A DNA stretch of 47,693 nt, taken from a virus. Within the stretch, counting starts at the first letter, position 1, and every line of letters begins with the position of its first letter. The notes under the pieces are model-generated. The model did not search any database. It was given only the letters and a program-made list of their open reading frames with translations, and was not told the origin of the DNA. Of this stretch, positions 1 to 9,440 are shown piece by piece. The stretch lies in IMG/VR virus record IMGVR_UViG_3300032193_000397, positions 1 to 47,693 of that record. One strand, 5' to 3'. Position numbers and translations under genes: made by a program.

Positions 1-2820
1 GAAGCTGCAAGAGCATATCAAAATTCATATAAAAATGCTATAGAATCTGGTAAGTCACCTGCTCAAGCAGCACAGAAAGCAAAGGCAAATATAAACAAAC
101 TGTTTAAAAAAGGTCAGATCATTCCTCAACCTGCTGGTGGTGGTCTTAGTGCTACTGGTGGAGCCAGAGCAAGTGGAAGATTTGGTGGTGTTTTCAGAAG
201 AGGATTTAGGAGAGCAGGAAGCCGTCTTCAGACCAGGATCATGGGTCGTGGTGCTCGACTTGCTACTAGAAGATTTGGTGCTGCTGCATCTAGGTTTGCA
301 AGTAAGATCAAAATTCCGATCATCGGTCCACTCATCATGGGTATCAACACCTATATGGAGACTGGTAGACTTGATAGAGCATTGTTTAGTGCTGGTGGTG
401 CTGCTCTTGGTGGTCTCCTTGGAAATCTTATTCCTATTCCAATTCTTGGATCAATCATAGGAACATTGGCAGGTGAATATGTTGGTGATATTTTCTTTGA
501 ATTAATTAGAGGTGGTGGTATATCTGCTGTTGGTGCAAAACTGAAACGTGATATGATGAAGGTCATTAATGGCATTACAATATTTAAAGACTGGATGTTA
601 AAGGGTATATCTAATATACAAAATTATAATGATGGAAAACCAAAAATCCCAGGTAAAATCGAGTGGGAGTTCGTTGGTCGAAAACTAACCATACCTTTAC
701 AGTGGTTAGGTATTCCTGAAGAAGGATTTAAACTTGGTGGTTGGGCGACGTTACTAAACCCATTTAATCTTAACATAGGGAAAAAATTTGATATTTTAAG
801 ACAATCATTCTTTAAGTCTAGTATGACTGCTAGTCCAAAAGATGAAAGGATTAATAAGGCATCAGGAAGTGCTGGTGATGATGGTCCTACTGGTGGTGGT
901 AGTGGTAATAACAATGGTAATAATAAGAGAGGAACTAGTGATCAAGATGATCCCAATGGTTCTGGAGGAAACAAACCACAAAAACGTACCCTAACAAAAG
1001 GTGGTGGTATAAAAAGTCTTCCATCTGGATCTGGAAACATCACCGCAGTTCCGTTTGATGACCCCAACTTTAGTCCTGGAACGACAAGGAAAAAAGATAC
1101 TATGATTTACTTGCACTGGACTGCAGGAAACTATAATAGTGCAAGTCCAACTTGGGGATATCACACAATCTTTACAGGTGACGGTGGTATAGTTAGAAAC
1201 AAATCTTATGATGCAAGAGGACAACATACTGAAGGAAAGAATAGCAACTCAGTTGGTCTGTCTCTTGCTGCAATGGCTGGTGCTACGGGTGTTAATGACT
1301 TTGGTTCCCAACCAGTTACTCATGAACAATTAAATCAAATGGCTGCTGAGGCGGCAAGACTTGCTGTTAAGTGGGGGTGGGAAGAAGGTGATATTGATAG
1401 AAATGTCTGGACACATGCTGAAGCAGGTTCTGGTTTAGATCCAAGAGGTCTAAGTGGTCATTTAGATATGAATGGTGATGGAAAACCTGACAACTATGGC
1501 ATGTTCAATCGTGCTTCTAATGAACCAATGCATAGATGGGACTTATATGTGGTCAAAGAAGGTGGAGAACCTGGAAGTGGTGGTCCTATTCTTCGTGATA
1601 TGATTAAAAAGCACTACAGAAACTTCAAGGCAGAGTTATCTGGTAAAGAACCTCCTGAAGGTGATGATCAAAATAATGCTAGAGGAGATAGTGATCAGGA
1701 TGATCCCAAGAAAGCTGGAACACAACCTAAGATAGATAAGAATTTATCAGATCAATCTGGTGGATTGGGAGATTCTGATACAACTCCAGGACCATTTACT
1801 CCTCCAACACCCAAGAATGATGTAGATCCATATACACCACCAGATGATATGTCAATGAAAGATTTTGATCCTTCAGCATATGTGAAAGGAACTAAAACTA
1901 GTGAAGAATTGACTTTACATGGTAAAGCATATTATGTTAGATATGAAATGCAAGGAAACAATGCTATTGTTAAGCAAGTCAATAAGAGACTTGCTGGTAA
2001 TTGGTGGTTTGGTGAAAAACTAGGACCAGTTGATCCAACAAGCACAGAGTTCAAACAACTTCTAGAAAGTAAAGGTTTGAAGGATACTATTACTAAACAA
2101 ACAAATCTTGAACTTAAAAAAGTCAAGGTACATGATGATATTGAAAAGTTTTATCTGTATGATAAATCATACCAGGAGCATTATCAATATTGGTTAGAAA
2201 AATATAAAGATGGAGAGATAAGTTTTGAAAAAGCAAAGCAATTGGCAGCAACTGCTGCAAAGAATGCTGCTCTTATGGATATGAAAAAAGATGCAAGAGG
2301 TAATAATGTAATAGATACATCGGATGGAGCACAGACTAAAATTATTGATAAGATAGATGATGATGTGAGAGATGATATGTATGCGGATACTAGACCTCCA
2401 GATACTAAACCTCCAGATACTAAACCTACACCATCACCAAAATCTACTTCAACATCATCTAGTGGAGGTGGTGGTGCATTTACAGATATATTTGCTGGAG
2501 CAAGATCTCGTCAACAGACCAAAAAAGCAACATTCTCCTCCTCCTATATTGCAAAAAAACCTAGAGTAATTCCAAAGTCAAGTTCTTCACAATCTTCTTC
2601 TTCCTCTTCAAGTTCACCTTTTAATAATTTTCTTGCACCACCATCAGATAAAAACATTATTGTTCCCGACAAACTAAATAAGGATATTGCTCTGAAGAAT
2701 AAAGCTGACTATGAGGAAGAAGGGCAGAAAACACTTATCATAAACAGACCAGTTATAGTAAATGCTAATGCTGGATCTGATTCACAACCTATGCTTAAAC
2801 CAAATCTCTATTATTCATAA
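1..2820 (+). CDS. Large tail protein (tape-measure-like?) with embedded N-acetylmuramoyl-L-alanine amidase domain; 5' end missing
   Basis: The frame is open from base 1, so the gene enters from the left and only its last 939 codons are visible; the ATG at 241 is probably internal. A basic Gly/Ala/Arg-rich stretch is followed by strongly hydrophobic segments (around bases 380-520), as in tape-measure proteins. Bases about 1080-1560 encode an amidase (PGRP/amidase_2-like) domain. Candidate zinc ligands are the His in LHWTAG (codon at 1114), the His in WTHAEAG (codon at 1414) and the Asp in RWDL (codon at 1540). Low-complexity linkers surround it, including a Ser-rich run near 2580-2630. It likely cleaves peptidoglycan during DNA entry. 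The next gene starts on the following base and is gp27-like, which places this in the baseplate/tube operon. The enzymatic domain is well supported; the tape-measure role is inferred from hydrophobic segments and position. Confidence 0.75.
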   Translation, partial: EAARAYQNSYKNAIESGKSPAQAAQKAKANINKLFKKGQIIPQPAGGGLSATGGARASGRFGGVFRRGFRRAGSRLQTRIMGRGARLATRRFGAAASRFASKIKIPIIGPLIMGINTYMETGRLDRALFSAGGAALGGLLGNLIPIPILGSIIGTLAGEYVGDIFFELIRGGGISAVGAKLKRDMMKVINGITIFKDWMLKGISNIQNYNDGKPKIPGKIEWEFVGRKLTIPLQWLGIPEEGFKLGGWATLLNPFNLNIGKKFDILRQSFFKSSMTASPKDERINKASGSAGDDGPTGGGSGNNNGNNKRGTSDQDDPNGSGGNKPQKRTLTKGGGIKSLPSGSGNITAVPFDDPNFSPGTTRKKDTMIYLHWTAGNYNSASPTWGYHTIFTGDGGIVRNKSYDARGQHTEGKNSNSVGLSLAAMAGATGVNDFGSQPVTHEQLNQMAAEAARLAVKWGWEEGDIDRNVWTHAEAGSGLDPRGLSGHLDMNGDGKPDNYGMFNRASNEPMHRWDLYVVKEGGEPGSGGPILRDMIKKHYRNFKAELSGKEPPEGDDQNNARGDSDQDDPKKAGTQPKIDKNLSDQSGGLGDSDTTPGPFTPPTPKNDVDPYTPPDDMSMKDFDPSAYVKGTKTSEELTLHGKAYYVRYEMQGNNAIVKQVNKRLAGNWWFGEKLGPVDPTSTEFKQLLESKGLKDTITKQTNLELKKVKVHDDIEKFYLYDKSYQEHYQYWLEKYKDGEISFEKAKQLAATAAKNAALMDMKKDARGNNVIDTSDGAQTKIIDKIDDDVRDDMYADTRPPDTKPPDTKPTPSPKSTSTSSSGGGGAFTDIFAGARSRQQTKKATFSSSYIAKKPRVIPKSSSSQSSSSSSSSPFNNFLAPPSDKNIIVPDKLNKDIALKNKADYEEEGQKTLIINRPVIVNANAGSDSQPMLKPNLYYS

Positions 2821-4122
2821 ATGTCAAACGAAGCATTACTAGTAGAAAATGTAACGACTTTTACTATCTTCTCCAACTATGGAGAAGATCTTAGTTTACT
2901 TGGAGAAGGTGCTTTTTCTCATATATTAATATTTCAAAGCATATATGATCACTCTGTTAGAGGAAAGTTCACTATGTTTGATACTGGTGTAAGGAATGAA
3001 GATTCTGAAGATACTTTATCCGCTGAAGACGATACGAATTTTTGTTTGACTGTTGGTGAAAAAGTTGAACTTGTAGTTCAAGATGAGAGGCAACAAACAT
3101 TAGAATTTACTGGTGGATCAGCATTTTTGATATCCGAAATTAGATCAGCATCATCCGACACTATGAAAGAATTTCATGAAGTTGAAATGTGTATGCCAGA
3201 TTTTATAAAAAATGATCTGGAAGAAAATTTTGTTATAACCAGGTTCGATCAAAAAGTAAGTGATACTGTTAACGAAGTCCTTACTCCAATCACGGAAAGA
3301 GGAATTGCTGTTGATCCAACGGTAACAGAATTGCCAGTAAAAGGAAATACAGAAAGACCTCTTGACTTTGTTACATCACTAGCTCCTAAAGCACAATCAG
3401 AAAAGTTTCCCGATTCTGCTGGATATCTTTTATTTGATACTTATAATGGACTCAACTTTAGATCTATTGATGTTATGTTCAGTCAAGAACCCAAGAGAAG
3501 AATGATATTGACTGAGACTCCAAAACTTCCTGTGGGTTATAGTAATAAAATTTTATCAGTTGAATTTAAAAATGAATTGAATGTTCATGATTCTTTAAAG
3601 TATGGTGCATTCCAGAAAACTAGAATGAGAACATTTGATCCTAAGACCAATCAATATACTCAAACAGAACATGTTGCTGAGGATCTTTATCAAGGTGATA
3701 ATAATTTATCTGAAAGTTCACCTAAAGTTGCTGAACATTTAGGAATCTCAGAATCAACCACTAGAGTACTGAGTGCCCAACGGGATACTGGTATTCAACC
3801 TGCTGGACCAGCATTAGAAGAACAACTTAAAAGTGCTGAAGAACAAAGTTTTAATGTTGATGAAGTTCCACAACTCGCAACAAAGAGATATTATCAATCT
3901 CGCATATTTTCGGCAAATATTAAGACATACGGTGACTTTCAGATATTTCCTGGTGATGTGATACATTGTGACTTTCCAGAAATTGGTGCCAAACAAACCA
4001 AGAAAAGTATTTCACAGTCAAAATCTGGAAAATACCTAGTAGCAGACGTGGCACATTTAGTGTGTCCAGAAGGATGCTACACCAAGCTAAATATAATCAG
4101 AGATTCTGTTGTTTGCTCGTAA
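2821..4122 (+). CDS. Baseplate hub protein, gp27-like
   Basis: A 433-residue protein whose ATG directly abuts the preceding TAA. The C-terminal part (GDVIHCDFPEIG, then KSGKYLVADVAHLV and GCYTKLNIIRDSV) has the pattern of gp27 and gpD-type tail hub proteins: a beta-barrel strand around a P/GD motif, then a YLV..V.H strand and a T.LNIIRDSV end. T4 gp27 forms the trimeric ring at the end of the tail tube and carries the gp5 spike. Here a gp5-like gene follows two positions downstream, which supports the call. The middle is acidic with no recognised motif. No strong Shine-Dalgarno sequence is visible, so translation is probably coupled to the upstream gene. The family is recognised by pattern, not by search. 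Confidence 0.75.
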   Translation: MSNEALLVENVTTFTIFSNYGEDLSLLGEGAFSHILIFQSIYDHSVRGKFTMFDTGVRNEDSEDTLSAEDDTNFCLTVGEKVELVVQDERQQTLEFTGGSAFLISEIRSASSDTMKEFHEVEMCMPDFIKNDLEENFVITRFDQKVSDTVNEVLTPITERGIAVDPTVTELPVKGNTERPLDFVTSLAPKAQSEKFPDSAGYLLFDTYNGLNFRSIDVMFSQEPKRRMILTETPKLPVGYSNKILSVEFKNELNVHDSLKYGAFQKTRMRTFDPKTNQYTQTEHVAEDLYQGDNNLSESSPKVAEHLGISESTTRVLSAQRDTGIQPAGPALEEQLKSAEEQSFNVDEVPQLATKRYYQSRIFSANIKTYGDFQIFPGDVIHCDFPEIGAKQTKKSISQSKSGKYLVADVAHLVCPEGCYTKLNIIRDSVVCS

Positions 4123-4127
4123 ACAAA

Positions 4128-4355
4128 ATGGAAAACATCGAAGCCCATATTGAAAAGGATAAAGAAATCCTTCAAGATCCAACCACCTCTCCACAGCAAC
4201 GTCGTCATGTAGAAGAAGAACTACATGAGTTAGAAGTGTATGTTGAGAACCACAAAGAAGAGATTGAGGCAGGAGATCATCACGATCCCTCACCTCTTGA
4301 ACTTTATTGTGAGGTAGAACCAGGTGCTCCTGAGTGTAAAGTACATGACAATTGA
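4128..4355 (+). CDS. cp12: CP12-like Calvin-cycle regulator
   Basis: A 75-residue acidic protein. I chose the ATG at 4128, 5 bases after the gp27-like stop, over an upstream in-frame start at 4062 that would overlap gp27 by 61 bases. The C-terminus (HDPSPLELYCEVEPGAPEC followed by KVHDN) matches the GAPDH-binding end of cyanobacterial CP12, with the diagnostic cysteine pair spaced by eight residues (C61 and C70). The N-terminal region, with SPQQRRHVEEEL, resembles picocyanobacterial CP12; the N-terminal cysteine pair of plant forms is absent. Host CP12 ties GAPDH and phosphoribulokinase into an inactive complex. Phage copies are thought to hold down the Calvin cycle so that NADPH flows to nucleotide synthesis. 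It is unusual to find it between two baseplate genes. Confidence 0.82.
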   Translation: MENIEAHIEKDKEILQDPTTSPQQRRHVEEELHELEVYVENHKEEIEAGDHHDPSPLELYCEVEPGAPECKVHDN

Positions 4356-4362
4356 GTAAGAT

Positions 4363-7300
4363 ATGGTCCGACAGGTTTCACAAAATCATACCAAAACTGG
4401 TGCTCCCAAAAACATAATGTATTGGTGGACTGGTCAAGTTGTTGACGAGTCTACTTGGGTTGGGAACGAAGTCCTTGAAAATCATCAAAAAGATGATGTA
4501 AAAGGTTACGGTAAACGATATCGCGTCAGAATATTCAGTAGAGACTCTGAGGTCAAAGTTGTCCCAGATGCTCAATTGGATATGGCAGATGTCGTTCTTC
4601 CTGTGACTGCAGGAACTGGGCATGGTGGTTATGGTGAAACTGTTTGCCTATCTCAAGGTTCATGGGTTACAGGATGGTTTTTGGATGGTGCCGAAGGAAG
4701 ACAACCAAGAATTTTAGGTTGTCTTCCAAACAATCCAAAAATTTCACTCTTTGGTGGAGATCCTGAAGAAGGATTTGTAAATAGATCTGGATATGAAGGA
4801 AAGACTGGACCAAAAGATGTTGCAGAGAAAGATATACAAACTGATCCAGCAGAAGGTGAAAACGAAAAACCAATTAACGAAAACAAATCTGCAGACGCAT
4901 CTGAACTAACTTCAAAAGAAAATCAACAAGCACAAGACGGAAAAGAAAAATCACCCAGAAAAAGATGTATTGAGTGTGAAGGTGGTGGTGGACCAGTAAA
5001 AGGTGTTCAAGGATTTATTCAAAGAGCACTCGCAACAATTAAAAGAATACAATCTCTTGCATCAACTGCTGTTGAAACTGCAAATAGCATCTTATCAAAC
5101 ATATCAAACATCACCAACATGGTTGCTGGTGCAGTTTCATCCATGTTTAAGATGATCGTTGGTAAGATGAGAGGTTTTATTCTCAACAAAATTAACAATG
5201 GTCTGAAAGATATTGGAGAACTGCTACCACCAAGTCTAAGACAAGCTTTCTCTGGTGGTGCATCACAAACTACTGACACTCTTGCTTGCGTGTTCCAAAA
5301 AGTTATGGACACTCTCTTCAGCATGGCAAAAGATATGTTCACCAGTTTGGTTGACAATTATGTCATGGCACCAATGTGTGCTGCTGAGAAGATGGTCGGT
5401 GACATGATTGGAAATATTCTTGGTGAGATTACTGGTGCTGTTGATAGTGCTGTAAGTGGCATTGCTGGTTTGGTTGGACAGGGAGCATCAATAGTAAGTT
5501 CAGCAATGTCTGTTCTTGATATGATTATAGGTCTTCTCAATTTCCTAAAATGTGATTCAACTCCAGACTGTGAGTATAAAGATGAGTGGAGTTTCTGGGA
5601 TGGATCTAGTGAGGCAGCTGCTGTCTCCGAGTTCCTTGGACAAAAAATGGATGAATTGTCCAAAGCAGTTCCTGGAGAACCAGGTCCAGAGTGTAATACA
5701 TCACAACTACCATGCGGACCACCAGGAATTTCTTTTGGTGGTGGAGGTGGACAAGGACTTGCTGGTAATCTAATGATGGCTGGTGGTCAAATTATGGGTG
5801 TTGACTTTAGTAGTTTTGGTAGTGGATACAAATATTCACCAACAATTAGTATCACCGATTCTTGCGGTAATGGTGGTGGAACTAAAATCGAACTCATTAC
5901 TCGGGATGCAAATGCTCCAGATAGACCAGCAGATACAAGTTTTAAAGAAGGAGATGATATTCAAATCGTAGGTGCTGTTGTAGTTCAACCTGGTTCTGGT
6001 TACTTAGATGAACCAGATGGATCTACAAATATTAGCAGACCAGAAGATTCTGTTTATAGAAATCCTGATGGTAAGTATGAAGTCAAAAAACCTGATGATG
6101 TAATTGAAATTCCATACAATCCTGAAGAGGAATATGATGGTAATCATCCAAGCATTGCATTACCAACGGATACTGAGGTTGAAGTATATGATCCTGATGG
6201 AAATGTAATTCAAGTTATTCAGGGTCAAGGACCAACAATTCCAATCAAAATTCCAAATGGAGGAACACTTACTGTTCCAACTCCTGATAATGTAATTAAA
6301 GGTGATGCTGGTATAGCAGATTTTACTGGAACTGCACCAGTAGATCCACCATTAAATGTTCCCTATACTAATGTAACCACTGGAACTGGTAATTGGGAAG
6401 GATTTCTTGGTGAAGATGTAAGACCAGAAGATAAGGCACGATGGGATGGTGGTAAATGGAGACTTATTCCAGCACCACGTGATAAAAGACCTATAGTTGG
6501 TGGAGTAAAATCAGATATTATACTAGATGCAGTGTATATTAGAAATCCTGGATTTAATTATAAGCAAGGTGATGTAATCGTTGTCGAAGGTGGTGGAGAA
6601 ATTGTAGATGGTAGATTTGTTAATGGTGGATCAGGAACAGGAACAGGAACTGGTGGATCTGGATCAGGAACTAGTGGATCTGGATCAGGAACAGCAACTG
6701 GTGGAACAGGATCGGGAACAGGAACTGGTGATTCAAATCGTTTCTTTTCTACTCCGAGTGGAAAACAAAGAAAATCAGATACTGGTCTAGTATTAGTCCC
6801 AGTTTTTAATGGTGTTGGTCAACTTACTGAGGTTATAATTCAGGATCCTGGTTCAACCTTTAGTTCATATCCAGATATCTACATTAGATCAACAACAGGT
6901 ATTAATGCAGAGATTTTACCCATCTTTAAACTTAGAACTGATGAAGATCCAGACGAAAATGCAAGAAATCTTTCTGGTAATAGAATCATTACAGTTGATG
7001 ATTGCGTTGGAAGATTAGTTATTGGTTATGTGAATGGACAACCATATTATGGACCATATCATAAACATAAAGGAAGGAAGATGGTTGGAAGATTCCACAG
7101 TCCAACAAAACATGCATATATTTACGATACACCAGAAGAAAGTTTAAGAGATGCATATGCAAAGCCAACAGCAGCAGTTGGTAGAAGTGTTGCTCCTCCT
7201 CCAGTTCTTGATGAAGAAGTAGAGTCTCCAGATGGTGCAGTTGTAGAAGAAACACAGACATCTACTGTGATACAACCTACACCAACTCCAACACCTGCTC

Positions 7301-7413
7301 CAGCACCCACTCAAACACCAACACCTGCTCCAAGACCAACACCTACTCCAACTCCACCACCATCTAGTGGAGGAAGTTCTGGATCTGGTGGAGGAGGCGG
7401 ATACGGGTACTAA
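4363..7413 (+). CDS. gp5-like baseplate spike/hub protein lacking a visible lysozyme domain
   Basis: A 1,016-residue protein. Residues about 15-130 look like the OB-fold N-terminal domain of gp5/VgrG-type spikes (YWWTGQVVD, YRVRIFSRD, DAQLDMADVVLPVT, then WVTGWFLDG and PRILGCLPN). A charged linker with CIECEGGGG follows, then a helical region rich in I/M/A/S (about 210-400). Beta-rich modules come next (YSPTISITDSCGNGGGTKI, and later AVYIRNPGFNYKQGD and EVIIQDPGSTFSSYPDIYI), separated by a pure Gly/Thr/Ser linker near residues 755-790. A YVNGQPYYGPYHKHKGRKM and HAYIYDT motif follows, and the protein ends in a Pro/Thr stretch and a Gly-rich tail. No T4-lysozyme catalytic pattern was found. It should sit at the tail tip with the gp27-like hub. 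Confidence 0.72.
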   Translation: MVRQVSQNHTKTGAPKNIMYWWTGQVVDESTWVGNEVLENHQKDDVKGYGKRYRVRIFSRDSEVKVVPDAQLDMADVVLPVTAGTGHGGYGETVCLSQGSWVTGWFLDGAEGRQPRILGCLPNNPKISLFGGDPEEGFVNRSGYEGKTGPKDVAEKDIQTDPAEGENEKPINENKSADASELTSKENQQAQDGKEKSPRKRCIECEGGGGPVKGVQGFIQRALATIKRIQSLASTAVETANSILSNISNITNMVAGAVSSMFKMIVGKMRGFILNKINNGLKDIGELLPPSLRQAFSGGASQTTDTLACVFQKVMDTLFSMAKDMFTSLVDNYVMAPMCAAEKMVGDMIGNILGEITGAVDSAVSGIAGLVGQGASIVSSAMSVLDMIIGLLNFLKCDSTPDCEYKDEWSFWDGSSEAAAVSEFLGQKMDELSKAVPGEPGPECNTSQLPCGPPGISFGGGGGQGLAGNLMMAGGQIMGVDFSSFGSGYKYSPTISITDSCGNGGGTKIELITRDANAPDRPADTSFKEGDDIQIVGAVVVQPGSGYLDEPDGSTNISRPEDSVYRNPDGKYEVKKPDDVIEIPYNPEEEYDGNHPSIALPTDTEVEVYDPDGNVIQVIQGQGPTIPIKIPNGGTLTVPTPDNVIKGDAGIADFTGTAPVDPPLNVPYTNVTTGTGNWEGFLGEDVRPEDKARWDGGKWRLIPAPRDKRPIVGGVKSDIILDAVYIRNPGFNYKQGDVIVVEGGGEIVDGRFVNGGSGTGTGTGGSGSGTSGSGSGTATGGTGSGTGTGDSNRFFSTPSGKQRKSDTGLVLVPVFNGVGQLTEVIIQDPGSTFSSYPDIYIRSTTGINAEILPIFKLRTDEDPDENARNLSGNRIITVDDCVGRLVIGYVNGQPYYGPYHKHKGRKMVGRFHSPTKHAYIYDTPEESLRDAYAKPTAAVGRSVAPPPVLDEEVESPDGAVVEETQTSTVIQPTPTPTPAPAPTQTPTPAPRPTPTPTPPPSSGGSSGSGGGGGYGY

Positions 7414-7416
7414 ATA
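7410..7416 (+). promoter_or_regulatory. Candidate late promoter CTAAATA
   Basis: CTAAATA overlaps the stop of the gp5-like gene and lies 17 bases before the next ATG. It matches the T4-type late -10 element (TATAAATA) in the relaxed form I recall for cyanophages. The same motif recurs at most larger gaps in the structural block. Confidence 0.45.
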
Positions 7417-7432
7417 AAAATAAAACCATAGC

Positions 7433-8026
7433 ATGTCAAAGTCAAATTCATTAAAGCACTTTCAAGTAAGAAAATCTAATCCTCAGGGTGAGATGTTACT
7501 TGGAACTCAGTGTGCAGACGGAGTTGTAACTGGATGTGGATTTGAAGCCTTCCATCCCTTGCATTATATGCACATGGATAATGATGGGAATAGAGCAGGA
7601 TGGACATCTTTCAGAAATCCTGGCGTATTCCAAGTCAAATGTGGTGACTCTGTAAATGGTAGAGATCCTGGAATTGATATTCATTGCCTAAACGGTGATA
7701 TAAACTTGACAGCAGACAATGGTCGTATTAGACTAGTTGCTAGGGATATTGATATCCTGGCAAATGGTGAAACGACTGGAAGAGGTCATGTTAAGATTGA
7801 AGCAAACCAAGATATCAAACTTAAAGCAGATGGATCTTTTGATTTAAAAGCAGAAGCTGGATACAGGTTATACACACCACACGTAGGAAAAATTATTGCA
7901 AATACTGAAATGAAAATAGTAGCAAACTTTGTTAAAGGATTATCATGTGCATCTAAAGCTCTTGCAGGCAAAACTGATCCACTAAATGTCACTGACTTCA
8001 CCACACTTTCATCTTATACTGCTTAA
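7433..8026 (+). CDS. Beta-helical baseplate/spike-type structural protein
   Basis: A 197-residue protein. From about residue 80 it consists of short alternating strands (IDIHCLNGDINLTADNGRI, RLVARDIDILANG, HVKIEANQDIKLKADGS, FDLKAEAGYRLY), the pattern of the triple-stranded beta-prism of gp5 and VgrG C-termini. Since the upstream gp5-like protein ends in low-complexity sequence instead of such a prism, this gene may encode the needle as a separate polypeptide. It has its own candidate late promoter overlapping the previous stop. Alternatively it is a generic virion structural protein; no enzymatic motif is visible. Confidence 0.6.
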   Translation: MSKSNSLKHFQVRKSNPQGEMLLGTQCADGVVTGCGFEAFHPLHYMHMDNDGNRAGWTSFRNPGVFQVKCGDSVNGRDPGIDIHCLNGDINLTADNGRIRLVARDIDILANGETTGRGHVKIEANQDIKLKADGSFDLKAEAGYRLYTPHVGKIIANTEMKIVANFVKGLSCASKALAGKTDPLNVTDFTTLSSYTA

Positions 8027-8031
8027 AAATT

Positions 8032-8808
8032 ATGTCCTGGTCATTTGATGATTTAACTATACAACATCAACTTAATGTTGGTTTAGGTGTTGTTCCATTC
8101 TTCGGTTTGGGACCTGCACGTGTTCGTGGTGCTGCATTTATTGAAGGACCATTGAATGTTGGTACACCCTTTGCAATTAATATGGGTGCTGTCAATATTG
8201 GTCCTTTGATTAATCCAGATGCTCCAGTACCATTCATTCCTGGAGGTTTCTGCTATGGACCACCAGCAAATCCATTCTCACTTGCTGTTATAGGAAGTGT
8301 AGGAGTTCTTGGTGATGTCAACATTGCAACTAATGTTATCATTGGTGGTAATTTATTTGTTCAAGGTCAAGTTGTAGGAAGTTGCTTCGGACACATTCTT
8401 GCAGCAAAGAAAAACTTCGACATTCCTCATCCATCAAAAGATGGATGGAGATTAAGACATACTTGTCCTGAAGGTCCTACCAACGATGTATACATACGTG
8501 GCAGAATTACCAATCAGAAAGAAATTAATCTTCCCTCATATTGGAAAGACTTTGTTGATGTCAGAAGCATTACAGTAAATCTAACTCCAATAGGATCTCA
8601 TCAACACGTTATGGTAAAACGTATTGATGAAAGTAAAATCTATCTACAATCAAATGGTGGAATGCCAATCGATTGTTTCTATCACATCTATGCTGAACGC
8701 AAAGATGGTGAAAAACTAATTGCCGAATACCCAGGTGAGTCACCAGCAGACTACCCAGGTGACAACAGTGGATATTCAATTGCTGGATATAACTACGACG
8801 TTCGATAA
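8032..8808 (+). CDS. Fibre-type virion structural protein (paralogue of the next gene)
   Basis: A 258-residue protein. The N-terminal half is hydrophobic, Gly/Pro-rich and irregular, ending in a stretch (VGVLGDVNIATNVIIGGNLFVQG, shown here only as composition: V/I/G/N) typical of fibre shafts. The C-terminal about 130 residues form a domain shared with the following gene: K.FDIPHPSKDGWRLRHTC, EGP..DVYIRGRIT, LPSYWKDFVDVRSITVNLTP, DCFYHIYAERKDG and a YPG-rich end. I know similar HP/RLRH/EGPEAGVY modules from phage fibre and adhesin C-termini. The start is the first ATG, 5 bases after the preceding stop. The exact role in the virion is not recognisable. Confidence 0.6.
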   Translation: MSWSFDDLTIQHQLNVGLGVVPFFGLGPARVRGAAFIEGPLNVGTPFAINMGAVNIGPLINPDAPVPFIPGGFCYGPPANPFSLAVIGSVGVLGDVNIATNVIIGGNLFVQGQVVGSCFGHILAAKKNFDIPHPSKDGWRLRHTCPEGPTNDVYIRGRITNQKEINLPSYWKDFVDVRSITVNLTPIGSHQHVMVKRIDESKIYLQSNGGMPIDCFYHIYAERKDGEKLIAEYPGESPADYPGDNSGYSIAGYNYDVR

Positions 8809-8819
8809 GGAGATTTATT

Positions 8820-9440
8820 ATGTCATTTGTACCAGGAGAAAATACCAGTAAAAATTGTGATGCACCAGTTGTTGGTGTTCCTCATCCAAGCTATGACTAT
8901 ATTCTAAGATCAACTACTGGAGATAATGAGTATCCACCAGAAGCTTGTCCACCATATTTGCAAGTAAACGGAAAGTTTGATAACCTTCAGGTTACTGCTA
9001 ACGTAACTGCAGCAACATTTAATGGTGCAATTAATGTCCAGTCTTGGAAAGGATTTGATATTAAGCACCCCAATAAGGATAATCATCGTCTGAGACACAT
9101 CTGTCTAGAAGGACCAGAAGCAGGTGTTTATATTCGGGGCAGACTTACTGGAAATAATACAATTAAGTTGCCAGAATATTGGGATGGACTTATAGATCCA
9201 GAATCAATTACTGTTTCTCTTACACAGATTGGATATTCTCAAGATCTCATTGTTGAAGGTATTGAATGGGGTAAGATTGTGAAAGTGAAGTCAGGTAATG
9301 GAACTTCAATTGATTGTTACTATACCATTCAAGCATCAAGAGTTGATGGTGAACCACTGATCGTGGAGTATGAGGGTGAGACACCAGCAGAGTACCCAGG
9401 CAGCAAGGACCAGTTCTCCATCTCTGGATTTGACTATTGA
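8820..9440 (+). CDS. Fibre-type virion structural protein (paralogue of the preceding gene)
   Basis: A 206-residue protein with a strong Shine-Dalgarno (AAGGAG) overlapping the stop of its paralogue. After a different N-terminus comes a short shaft-like segment, then the same C-terminal domain: KGFDIKHPNKDNHRLRHIC, EGPEAGVYIRGRLTG, LPEYWDGLIDPESITVSLTQ, IDCYYTIQASRVDGEPL and an AEYPGS end. The pair probably arose by duplication with N-terminal divergence and may form alternative or heteromeric tips. The stop codon lies inside the -35 box of the next promoter, so this gene ends the baseplate transcription unit. Confidence 0.6.
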   Translation: MSFVPGENTSKNCDAPVVGVPHPSYDYILRSTTGDNEYPPEACPPYLQVNGKFDNLQVTANVTAATFNGAINVQSWKGFDIKHPNKDNHRLRHICLEGPEAGVYIRGRLTGNNTIKLPEYWDGLIDPESITVSLTQIGYSQDLIVEGIEWGKIVKVKSGNGTSIDCYYTIQASRVDGEPLIVEYEGETPAEYPGSKDQFSISGFDY

